DNA of 5,497 nt, taken from positions 1 to 5,497 of the forward strand of contig JBOGVG010000237.1 in NCBI GenBank assembly GCA_050692435.1, given 5' to 3'. Source of the DNA: AC-69 sp050692435. Its GTDB lineage: Bacteria > Actinomycetota > UBA4738 > HRBIN12. The notes beneath the pieces are model-generated. The model had not been told where the DNA came from. It did no database searches and was given only the letters and a program-made list of their open reading frames with translations. The first letter of the stretch is position 1. Each line of letters starts with the position of its first letter. Positions 1-5,352 of this stretch are shown here, one piece after another. A program made the translations under genes and the position numbers.

Positions 1-65
1 GTTCTGATACCGCTGTTCTTGCCACTTTCTACGGGGCTGCAGACACGGGCTCTGACTCTGACCTG

Positions 66-155
66 CGGAGACGGCGCGATTCGAACGCGCGAGGGAGCTC
101 AACACCCCCTAACCGCTTAGCAGGCGGCTGCTTTCGGCCACTCAGCCACGTCTCC
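66..155 (-). tRNA. tRNA-Ser, anticodon GCT
   Basis: Read on the - strand this folds as a complete class II tRNA that decodes AGC/AGU serine codons. The acceptor stem pairs GGAGACG (155-149) with CGTCTCC (73-67), and G at 66 is the discriminator base, the usual one for serine. The D arm carries the GAGTGGCC-type loop. The anticodon stem GCCGC/GCGGT closes the loop CTGCTAA, with anticodon GCT at 121-119. A long variable arm (GGGGG...CTCCC) is typical of Ser tRNAs, and the T arm is GCGCG-TTCGAAT-CGCGC. The 3' CCA is not encoded, so it would be added after transcription. The gene is divergent from hemA. The 65 bases past its 3' end show no second tRNA and no clear hairpin terminator. Confidence 0.96.
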
Positions 156-161
156 GGGCCG

Positions 162-167
162 ATTCTA
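162..167 (-). promoter_or_regulatory. Putative -10 element of the tRNA-Ser promoter
   Basis: The - strand reads TAGAAT (167 to 162), with six bases between it and the first tRNA base at 155. That spacing would place transcription start at or next to the mature 5' end. The same hexamer, in an identical 10-base context, lies at the hemA promoter position. No TTGACA-like -35 is visible 16-18 bases upstream, so this rests on the -10 box and its position alone. Confidence 0.4.
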
Positions 168-499
168 CGGCGAGTGTGCCCGGGAGCGACGGCCGTGGCG
201 ATCCAGGATCTCGGGGATCCGGGCATGCCGGAGCCGACCGCAGCCCTCGGCGACCTCATCGCCCGCCGCCGCGTCCTCGGCCATCCGGCGACGGGTCGCC
301 AAGCACCGTCCTGTGCCCGACCCGGACCCCGGCGACGTCGGTGATGGCGTTCCGCTACCCCAGGCGCCGCCACCCCACGGTCACCCCGTACGCCCAGGCC
401 CGCTTGCGCGCCATCGACCCCCCTCGCCCGCTCGGCAGCGACCGATGCTACCCGGCGACCGGGCGGCGCAGCGTGCCCATGGTGGTCGCGACAGATGCG

Positions 500-505
500 T
501 AGAAT
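500..505 (+). promoter_or_regulatory. Putative -10 element of the hem operon promoter
   Basis: TAGAAT lies 11 bases before the hemA ATG, inside the 10-mer CGTAGAATCG that also occurs, inverted, at the tRNA-Ser promoter position. Transcription starting about seven bases downstream would leave a leader of only about five bases. No convincing -35 hexamer is seen, which is common for high-GC actinobacterial promoters. A longer leader from an upstream promoter is not excluded. Confidence 0.4.
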
Positions 506-516
506 CGCGGAGAGCC

Positions 517-1785
517 ATGCCCATCCTTGCCCTCGGCATCTCTCACCGGCGCGCCACCGTCGAGCTGCTGGAACGGCTGGCGTTCGGTGACGACGACCTG
601 CTCAAGGCGTACCGCCGCGCCCTCGACGACGACGCCGTCGGGGAGGCCGTCATCCTGTCCACCTGCAACCGGGTGGAGGTGTACGCGAGCGTCCCCGCCT
701 ACCATGCGGGTTTCCTGGCCCTGAAACGATTCCTGTGCGAGTCGCGTGGGGTGTCGCCGGACCTGCTCGCCGAGCCTCTGTATTCCCATTACGAGGACGG
801 CGCGGCGCAGCACCTGTTCGCGGTGGCCGCGGGTCTGGACTCCATGGTCCTCGGCGAGCCCCAGATCCTGTCCCAGGTCCGGGAGGCCCACCGGCAGGCC
901 CGAGCCGAGGAGGCCGCGGGTCCGGCGCTCACCGGCCTGTTCCACAGCGCGGCCCGCGCCGGACGCCGCGTCCGCGCCGAGACCGGCGTGGGGGCGGCGC
1001 CGGACGCATTCGTCGAGGCGGGGACCCGTCTGGCCGAGGAGACCGTGGGCGCACTGGCCGGCAAGCGCGCGGTGGTCATCGGCGCGGGGCAGATGTCGGC
1101 CCTGGCCGCGAAGCACCTCCGGTCGCGCGAGGCGGGTCCGGTCCGGGTGCTGAACCGCAGCCCGGAGCGGGCCCGGGTCCTGGCCGAGCGGACCGAGGCG
1201 GAGCACGGTGACCTGAGCGGCCTGGCGGAGGCGCTGGCCCGGGCCGACCTCGTGATCTCCGCGACCGGCGCCCGTGGCGTGGTCGTCCATGAGACGACCG
1301 TTCGAAACGCCATGCGCGGCCGGGACCGGCCGCTGTTCATCCTGGACCTGGCCGTCCCGCGCGACGTGGAACCGTCGGTCGGGTCCATTGGAGGCGTGCG
1401 TCTGGTGAACATCGAGGGGCTGAGGGACGTCCTGGGTGCCGCGGGCGAAACGTCCGAGGACATCGCGCAAGGGAATCGGATCGTGGACGACGAGGTGCGC
1501 CGGTTCTCCATCCGCCGCCGCTCGGAGCACCTCGCCCCTCTGATCCGCGCGCTTCGCGAGCGGGGAGACGCGGTGCTGGCCGCAGAGCTCTCCCGGTTCC
1601 GCTCCGAGCTCGCGGCCTTGACCCCCGACGAGCGCGAGGCCGTGGAGGCCCTGGCCCGCGGCATCGTCTCCAAGCTCCTCCACGACCCCATCGTCCGGCT
1701 GAAGGAGCGCTCCGGACCGGGGCCCGGCGACGCCTACGCCAAGGCCCTGGCCGACCTGTTCGGCATCGAGCCCCGCTCGGAGTGA
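517..1785 (+). CDS. hemA: Glutamyl-tRNA reductase
   Basis: This enzyme makes the first committed step of C5-pathway tetrapyrrole synthesis, the NADPH-dependent reduction of Glu-tRNA(Glu) to glutamate-1-semialdehyde in the cytosol. The 422 residues fit the family. The N-terminus MPILALGISHRRA matches the family start, so I chose ATG 517 over the longer open frame; GGAG at 509-512 is a modest ribosome site. The catalytic domain has STCNRVEVYA with the thioester-forming Cys50, the same position as in E. coli. LGEPQILSQV lies at 112-121. The Rossmann domain carries GAGQMS (189-194) for NADPH, followed by VLNRSPERA. The C-terminal dimerisation helices end with GIVSKLLHDPIVRLK (382-396). The gene leads the hem block, and its TGA overlaps the hemC GTG. 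No rex redox regulator gene precedes it, unlike the well-known Streptomyces arrangement. All key residues are present. Confidence 0.97.
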   Translation: MPILALGISHRRATVELLERLAFGDDDLLKAYRRALDDDAVGEAVILSTCNRVEVYASVPAYHAGFLALKRFLCESRGVSPDLLAEPLYSHYEDGAAQHLFAVAAGLDSMVLGEPQILSQVREAHRQARAEEAAGPALTGLFHSAARAGRRVRAETGVGAAPDAFVEAGTRLAEETVGALAGKRAVVIGAGQMSALAAKHLRSREAGPVRVLNRSPERARVLAERTEAEHGDLSGLAEALARADLVISATGARGVVVHETTVRNAMRGRDRPLFILDLAVPRDVEPSVGSIGGVRLVNIEGLRDVLGAAGETSEDIAQGNRIVDDEVRRFSIRRRSEHLAPLIRALRERGDAVLAAELSRFRSELAALTPDEREAVEALARGIVSKLLHDPIVRLKERSGPGPGDAYAKALADLFGIEPRSE

Positions 1786-2666
1786 AGCTTCGGATCGGCA
1801 CCCGGAGGTCGCGCCTGGCCCTGGCCCAGGCCGGCGAGGTGGCGGACGGCTTGGCGGCCATCGGGATCGAATCCGAGCTCGTTCCCATGGTCACGTCAGG
1901 CGACCGGGGAGTCCCGTCAGCGGCGTCCCATGCCGGCGTGAAGGGCCTGTTTGTGGCCGAGATCGTCCGCGCGCTCCAGGAGGGCGAGATCGATCTGGCC
2001 GTGCACTCGGCGAAGGACCTGCCGGCCCACGACGATCAGGGCGTGGTGATCGCCGCCGTCCCGCCCCGGGCCGACCCCTCCGACCTGCTGGTGACCCGGG
2101 ACCGCGCGCTGCCGCCCGGGGCAACCATCGGCACGTCCAGCGTCCGCCGCCGGGCCCAGATCCTTCGGTGGCGGCGGGACGTCGTGGTCGCCGACCTACG
2201 GGGGAACGTTGACACCCGGCTTCGAAAGCTCGAGCAGGGCGAGGTGGACGCGGCGGTCCTGGCGGCGGCCGGCTTGGCTCGGCTCGACCTGGCCCCGCCC
2301 CACGCCGAGTGGCTGCCAATCGTCCCGGCGCCGGGCCAGGGGTGCCTGGCGGTGCAGGCGCGGACGGACGAGGTGGGAACCCGCGGGGTCGTGGCCGCGC
2401 TCGATCACACGGACAGCCACGCGGCCCTCGATGCGGAGCGGTCCTTGATGGCGCGGCTGGGCGGCGGATGCGACCTGCCGCTCGGCGCCCACGCCACCGT
2501 GGACGCCGATGGCGTGAGGATGGTGGCCATCGTGGCCACCCCCGACGGCGAGCGGCTGGTCCGCGTGGAGGTCGAGGCCGGCTCGCCGGAGGATGCGGCC
2601 GAACGCGCCGCGGCCCAACTGGTGGCCGAAGGGGCGGGCGACATCCTCGACGCGGTGCGGCGGTGA
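1782..2666 (+). CDS. hemC: Hydroxymethylbilane synthase (porphobilinogen deaminase)
   Basis: HemC joins four porphobilinogens head to tail into the linear tetrapyrrole hydroxymethylbilane, using a dipyrromethane cofactor attached to a cysteine. The protein has 294 residues, slightly under the usual 300-320. It starts MKLRIGTRRSRLALAQA, the typical family N-terminus, which fixes the GTG at 1782; this start overlaps the hemA stop in GTGA. Visible motifs in order are KGLFVAEI (54-61), HSAKDLP with the catalytic Asp79 (E. coli Asp84), GTSSVRRRAQ (117-126), LRGNVDTRL (139-147), PAPGQG (182-187), and GGGCDLPLG with cofactor-anchoring Cys230 (E. coli Cys242). The arginines that bind substrate carboxylates are kept. 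There is little Shine-Dalgarno sequence, so translation probably continues from hemA by coupling. The product passes straight to HemD. Confidence 0.97.
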   Translation: MKLRIGTRRSRLALAQAGEVADGLAAIGIESELVPMVTSGDRGVPSAASHAGVKGLFVAEIVRALQEGEIDLAVHSAKDLPAHDDQGVVIAAVPPRADPSDLLVTRDRALPPGATIGTSSVRRRAQILRWRRDVVVADLRGNVDTRLRKLEQGEVDAAVLAAAGLARLDLAPPHAEWLPIVPAPGQGCLAVQARTDEVGTRGVVAALDHTDSHAALDAERSLMARLGGGCDLPLGAHATVDADGVRMVAIVATPDGERLVRVEVEAGSPEDAAERAAAQLVAEGAGDILDAVRR

Positions 2667-2679
2667 CGGTCGACGCGGT

Positions 2680-3480
2680 GTGGCCGTGACGCCTCGCGGA
2701 TCGCTGCGCGGCAAGCTGGTCGTCGTCACCCGCCCCCCGGTGCAATCGGAGATCCTGGTGCGCGAGCTCCGGCGTCGGGGCGCGAAAGCGATCGTGGCCC
2801 CGGCCATCGAGATCGTCCCCGCGCGTTCGGCCGCGCTCACGCGCGCGCTCAACGAGCTGACCGCCGGGGCGTTCGAATGGATCACCTTGACCAGCCGGAC
2901 CACGGTTGAGGTGTTGGCCTCCCGGCTCGCTCCGCGCGACGTGCGGGCGAAGGTGGCGGCCGTCGGCGACGGCACGGCCGGGGCCTTCGAGCGGTGGGCA
3001 CGGCGGGAGGCCGACCTCGTCCCTCGGACCTTCACCACCGCGGCGCTGGCCAGGGCCTTCCCCCGGGGCCGGGGCCGGGTGCTGTGCGCCCGGGCCGACA
3101 TCGCTCCCGAGGGTCTGGAGGACGCGCTGGCCGCGAAGGGATGGACCCCGGTCGGGGTGGACGCCTACCGAACGCGCACGCCCCCATCCCTGCCCCTGGC
3201 GGCGCGCCGGGCCCTGGCCGACGGGCGGGTCGACGCCATCACGTTCACCAGCGCCTCGACCGTCCGGGGGTTCGTGGGCGCAGTTGGCGTGGTTCGCGGC
3301 GATCCCAAGGTCGTGTGCATCGGGCCGGTCACGGCTCGGGAAGCCCGGACCCGCGGGCTCAGGGTGTCGGCGGTGGCGAAGCCTCACACGATCGATGGGC
3401 TCGTCGCGGCCCTGGAACGGGTCTTCGCCGCACGCAATGGGGCCGCCCGATCCTCACGGCGCCTACAATCGGCGCCATGA
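2680..3480 (+). CDS. hemD: Uroporphyrinogen III synthase, stand-alone
   Basis: HemD cyclises hydroxymethylbilane and inverts ring D to give uroporphyrinogen III. The sequence diverges widely across this family, but the pattern of two alternating Rossmann-like lobes is clear: KLVVVTRP near residues 12-19, EWITLTSRTTVE (66-77), VAAVGDGTA (92-100), a second-lobe GRVLCARADIAPEGLEDAL, DAITFTSASTVRGF (185-198), VCIGPVTAREAR (212-223), and a C-terminal TIDGLVAALE. The length is about 266 residues. It is not fused to a uroporphyrinogen methyltransferase (CobA), unlike the fusion found in streptomycetes. The start is uncertain: GTG 2680 and GTG 2686 are both in frame and neither has a good ribosome site; I chose the one closer to hemC, leaving a 13-base gap. 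Its TGA overlaps the hemB ATG. Context makes the assignment firm. Confidence 0.93.
   Translation: MAVTPRGSLRGKLVVVTRPPVQSEILVRELRRRGAKAIVAPAIEIVPARSAALTRALNELTAGAFEWITLTSRTTVEVLASRLAPRDVRAKVAAVGDGTAGAFERWARREADLVPRTFTTAALARAFPRGRGRVLCARADIAPEGLEDALAAKGWTPVGVDAYRTRTPPSLPLAARRALADGRVDAITFTSASTVRGFVGAVGVVRGDPKVVCIGPVTAREARTRGLRVSAVAKPHTIDGLVAALERVFAARNGAARSSRRLQSAP
3454..3480 (+). promoter_or_regulatory. Hairpin and TACAAT box at the hemB start
   Basis: GGCGCC at 3458-3463 can pair with GGCGCC at 3471-3476, leaving the seven-base loop TACAATC. After one C-A mismatch, TCA (3454-3456) can pair with TGA (3478-3480), so the hemB AUG at 3477 would be enclosed in the stem. TACAAT (3464-3469) is also a good -10 hexamer. 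Seven bases separate it from the ATG, so a transcript from it would start at the start codon. No Shine-Dalgarno precedes hemB. The pairing is seen directly; its role is inferred. Confidence 0.45.
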
Positions 3481-4457
3481 GCTTCCCCCAGCACCGGCCC
3501 CGCAGGCTCCGCCGAACGCCGGCACTTCGCTCGCTCATCCGCGAGACCGACCTCGCCCCTCGTCACCTGGTCGCGCCGCTGTTCGTGAAGGAGGGCATCG
3601 CGGAGGCTATGCCCATCCCCTCGATGCCAGGGCAGTTCCAGCACACGCTGGAGTCGGTGCGAAAGGAAGCGAACGAGATCGCCTCCAAGGGCGTGGTGGC
3701 CTTCATGCTGTTCGGCGTCCCGTCGCGGAAGGACCCGGAGGGGTCGGAAGCGTGGAACCCCGACGGCATCGCGCAGAAGGGATTGCGTCTGCTGAGCGAC
3801 GATCTCGGAGACGAGCACGTGGTCATGGCCGACCTGTGTCTGGACGAGTACACCGACCACGGTCACTGCGGGGTCCTGGACGACGACGGTAATGTCGACA
3901 ACGACCGGACCGTCGAGCTGTACGCCAGGATCGCGATCGCTCAGGCCGAGGCCGGGGCCCATTTGGTCGGACCCAGCGGCATGATGGACGGGCAGGTGGG
4001 CGCGATCCGCGAGACCCTCGACGGCGCCGGGTTCGGGAAGGTGGGCATCCTGGCGTATGCGGCGAAGTTCGCGTCCTCCTTCTACGGACCGTTCCGCGAG
4101 GCGGCAGAGTGCGCCCCGCGGTTCGGCGACCGCACGGGCTACCAGATGGACCCGCCCAACGCCGATGAGGCCATCCGGGAGATTCGCCAGGACATCGAGG
4201 AGGGCGCCGACATCGTGATGGTGAAGCCGGCTCTCCCCTACCTCGACGTGATCCGCCGGGCCAAGGAGGAGACCCGGTTCCCCCTGGCCGCCTACAACGT
4301 GAGCGGCGAGTACGCCATGGTGAAGGCCGCTGCGCAGAACGGCTGGATCGACGGGCGCAAGGCGGCGCTCGAAGTGCTGACCTCCATCCGGCGGGCCGGC
4401 GCCGACCTCCTCCTCACCTATCACGCCAAGGAAGCAGCCGACTGGCTCGCGGGGTGA
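3477..4457 (+). CDS. hemB: 5-aminolevulinate dehydratase (porphobilinogen synthase)
   Basis: HemB condenses two 5-aminolevulinates into porphobilinogen, normally as a homo-octamer of TIM barrels. The 326 residues match the family. The ATG at 3477 gives MSFPQHRPRRLRRTPALRSL, the usual N-terminal arm, so the longer upstream frame is not used. The two Schiff-base lysines are present: Lys197 in AYAAKFASSFYG and Lys250 in DIVMVKPALPYLD. The active-site metal loop reads DLCLDEYTDHGHCG, giving Cys121-Asp123-Cys131. This is neither the three-Cys zinc form of E. coli nor the Cys-free, Asp-rich magnesium or monovalent-cation form of plants and Pseudomonas. I recall this mixed set from actinobacterial HemB. 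The GDRTGYQMDP segment (217-226), tied to the allosteric magnesium and Arg sites, is kept. The start overlaps the hemD stop (ATGA). Confidence 0.97.
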   Translation: MSFPQHRPRRLRRTPALRSLIRETDLAPRHLVAPLFVKEGIAEAMPIPSMPGQFQHTLESVRKEANEIASKGVVAFMLFGVPSRKDPEGSEAWNPDGIAQKGLRLLSDDLGDEHVVMADLCLDEYTDHGHCGVLDDDGNVDNDRTVELYARIAIAQAEAGAHLVGPSGMMDGQVGAIRETLDGAGFGKVGILAYAAKFASSFYGPFREAAECAPRFGDRTGYQMDPPNADEAIREIRQDIEEGADIVMVKPALPYLDVIRRAKEETRFPLAAYNVSGEYAMVKAAAQNGWIDGRKAALEVLTSIRRAGADLLLTYHAKEAADWLAG

Positions 4458-4498
4458 AACGATCGGGCCCGCCTGCGGGACCATAGGGTAGAGAGAAC

Positions 4499-4505
4499 GA
4501 GGAGG
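4499..4505 (+). promoter_or_regulatory. Strong ribosome binding site of msrA
   Basis: GAGGAGG lies four bases before the msrA ATG and is the best Shine-Dalgarno match in the window, in contrast to the hem genes, which have little or none. A TAGGGT hexamer at 4484-4489 could be a -10 box for separate transcription, but it lacks a partner -35, and no convincing terminator follows hemB. Read-through from the hem operon is therefore possible. Confidence 0.75.
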
Positions 4506-4509
4506 TTCC

Positions 4510-5034
4510 ATGGCACTCGAGACTGCGACGTTCGGCGCCGGCTGCTTCTGGGGCGTGGAGTGGGTGTTCCGGCAGGTGCCCGGCGTCGTCGACGTCGTCT
4601 CCGGCTACAGCGGGGGGTTCGTGGAGAACCCAACGTACAGGGAGGTCTGCACGGACACGACCGGCCACGCCGAGGTCGTCCAGATCACGTTCGACCCCGA
4701 ACAGGTGACCTACGAGCAGCTGCTCGAGGTGTTCTGGGCCATGCACGACCCGACGCAGGCGAACCGGCAGGGACCCGACGTCGGGACCCAGTACCGCAGC
4801 ATCATCCTGGCCCACACCGAGGAGCAGGCTGCCGCAGCCAAGGCGTCGCGCGACCGGGCTCAGTCACGCTTCGACCGGCCCATCGCCACGGAGGTCAAGC
4901 CGTTCGTGGCGTTCTACCCGGCGGAGGACTACCACCAGCAGTACTACGAGAAGACCGGGCACGAGCCCTACTGCCACGTGCTCCCCGTCGGCGTCCTGCG
5001 AGACCTGGGTCTCGTTTCGGCGCACGGCGCCTGA
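4510..5034 (+). CDS. msrA: Peptide methionine-(S)-S-oxide reductase
   Basis: MsrA repairs oxidised proteins by reducing methionine-S-sulfoxide, with thioredoxin as the usual reductant; it acts in the cytosol and no signal peptide is seen. The 174 residues are a complete single MsrA domain with no MsrB fusion. GCFWG (11-15) carries the nucleophile Cys12. Tyr43 in NPTYREVC, Glu55 in GHAEVV, and Asp90 and Tyr95 in PDVGTQYRS line up, at constant offset, with the E. coli catalytic residues Tyr82, Glu94, Asp129 and Tyr134. Cys155 in HEPYCHVLP is the probable resolving cysteine, aligned with E. coli Cys198; the further E. coli Cys206 has no counterpart, suggesting a two-cysteine cycle. Cys47 is the only other cysteine. 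The gene lies 52 bases after hemB and has its own strong ribosome site, so it is probably controlled at least partly apart from the hem genes. Confidence 0.97.
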   Translation: MALETATFGAGCFWGVEWVFRQVPGVVDVVSGYSGGFVENPTYREVCTDTTGHAEVVQITFDPEQVTYEQLLEVFWAMHDPTQANRQGPDVGTQYRSIILAHTEEQAAAAKASRDRAQSRFDRPIATEVKPFVAFYPAEDYHQQYYEKTGHEPYCHVLPVGVLRDLGLVSAHGA

Positions 5035-5092
5035 CGTCCAGCTCAGGTACGCGGAGGGTCGCCGCCTGTGCCGCTCGGTATGGGCTCTTGAG

Positions 5093-5125
5093 TGTGCTAA
5101 TCTGTGCCCACTGTGCGTGTGCACA
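5093..5125 (+). promoter_or_regulatory. vapB promoter and TGTGC-repeat operator candidate
   Basis: TAATCT (5098-5103), preceded by TG at 5095-5096, resembles an extended -10 box. Around it TGTGC occurs at 5093-5097, 5103-5107 and 5112-5116, followed by its inverse GCACA at 5121-5125, so the steps are 10, 9 and 9 bases. Another TGTGC lies at 5067-5071. Ribbon-helix-helix antitoxins commonly bind tandem or inverted half-sites about one helical turn apart over their own promoter, so this is a plausible autoregulatory operator. A start at or near 5113 would make the vapB mRNA leaderless. Confidence 0.35.
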
Positions 5126-5352
5126 TCAGCCTCGATGACGAGCTCGTCAGGGAACTCGACGAGCTCGTCGGCCCCCGGGGGCGAAGCCCTTTCATCGCCA
5201 ACGCCGTGCGTCGGGCAGTGGCCGCGGAGCGTCGATGGCGGAAGATCGAATCGGCTTTCGGGACCATCGCCGACTCTGGTCACGAGTGGGACGACGACCC
5301 CGCCGCGTGGGTCCACGCCCAACGCCGGGCGGACGAGCGACGCGTCGGCTGA
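5104..5352 (+). CDS. vapB: VapB-type ribbon-helix-helix antitoxin
   Basis: This is the antitoxin partner of the downstream PIN-domain toxin: it binds and blocks the toxin and usually represses the operon as a dimer. The 82 residues have the expected two parts. The N-terminal DNA-binding half has a short beta strand (VRVHISL, 4-10), helix one (DDELVRELDELV) and, after GPRGRS, helix two (FIANAVRRAVAAE). The C-terminal tail has HEWDDDPAAWVHAQRRADERR, the acidic/Trp plus basic pattern seen in VapB toxin-binding tails. The start is uncertain: GTG 5104 is the first in frame after a stop, but GTG 5113 gives VRVHISLDDELV, closer to the typical family start, and sits where a transcript from TAATCT would begin. 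Neither has a Shine-Dalgarno. It is linked to the toxin gene by a one-base stop/start overlap. Confidence 0.88.
   Translation: MPTVRVHISLDDELVRELDELVGPRGRSPFIANAVRRAVAAERRWRKIESAFGTIADSGHEWDDDPAAWVHAQRRADERRVG
5136..5170. repeat. Twin 14-bp perfect palindromes inside vapB
   Basis: TGACGAGCTCGTCA (5136-5149) and CGACGAGCTCGTCG (5157-5170) are each perfect palindromes. They share the 12-base core GACGAGCTCGTC, and their centres are exactly 21 bases apart, about two helical turns. They encode the DELV..DELV repeat of the first antitoxin helix, so the seven-residue helix periodicity may explain the spacing. They could also serve as an internal operator for the antitoxin. Confidence 0.6.

Larger units (their letters stand above)
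156..516. other. Divergent intergenic region between tRNA-Ser and hemA
   Basis: These 361 bases hold promoter candidates at both ends and no gene I can recognise. A weak small reading frame runs 195-344 on the + strand. It starts with GTG, has GGGAG at 182-186 as a possible ribosome site, and encodes about 49 residues beginning VAIQDLGDPGMPEP. Its first 35 codons mostly end in G or C, but the tail turns into Pro/Arg-rich sequence of the kind any GC-rich frame gives. The + strand frame of hemA also stays open upstream to a GTG at 313, but that part encodes Pro/Arg-rich noise and is not part of HemA. The region may be a leader, a small gene or a decayed gene end; I cannot tell which. Confidence 0.5.

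Noticed and set aside
1..65. Second tRNA or terminator beyond the tRNA-Ser 3' end
   Set aside because: No cloverleaf elements and no stem with a T-run were found on either strand.
1..155. tRNA-Ser as an integration site of a mobile element
   Set aside because: No second copy of the tRNA 3' end and no integrase is visible in the window.
313..516. Upstream extension of hemA from GTG 313
   Set aside because: The added residues are Pro/Arg-rich and unlike any HemA. The family N-terminus starts exactly at ATG 517, which also has a GGAG before it.
448..1683. 411-residue open frame on the - strand across hemA
   Set aside because: It is the antisense shadow of hemA. Long open antisense frames are expected in very GC-rich coding DNA, and the translation shows no domain.
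1891..3387. 498-residue open frame on the - strand across hemC and hemD
   Set aside because: Pro/Arg/Gly-rich shadow of two well-supported genes; no recognisable motif.
2994..3476. Upstream extension of the hemB frame
   Set aside because: It runs inside hemD in another frame and gives Arg/Gly-rich sequence. HemB homology begins at ATG 3477.
4464..4483. Possible terminator hairpin after hemB
   Set aside because: CCCG-CCTG-CGGG gives only four pairs with a mismatch beyond, and there is no T-run.
3384..4511. 375-residue open frame on the - strand across hemB
   Set aside because: Antisense of a HemB with all catalytic residues; no ribosome site or family motif.
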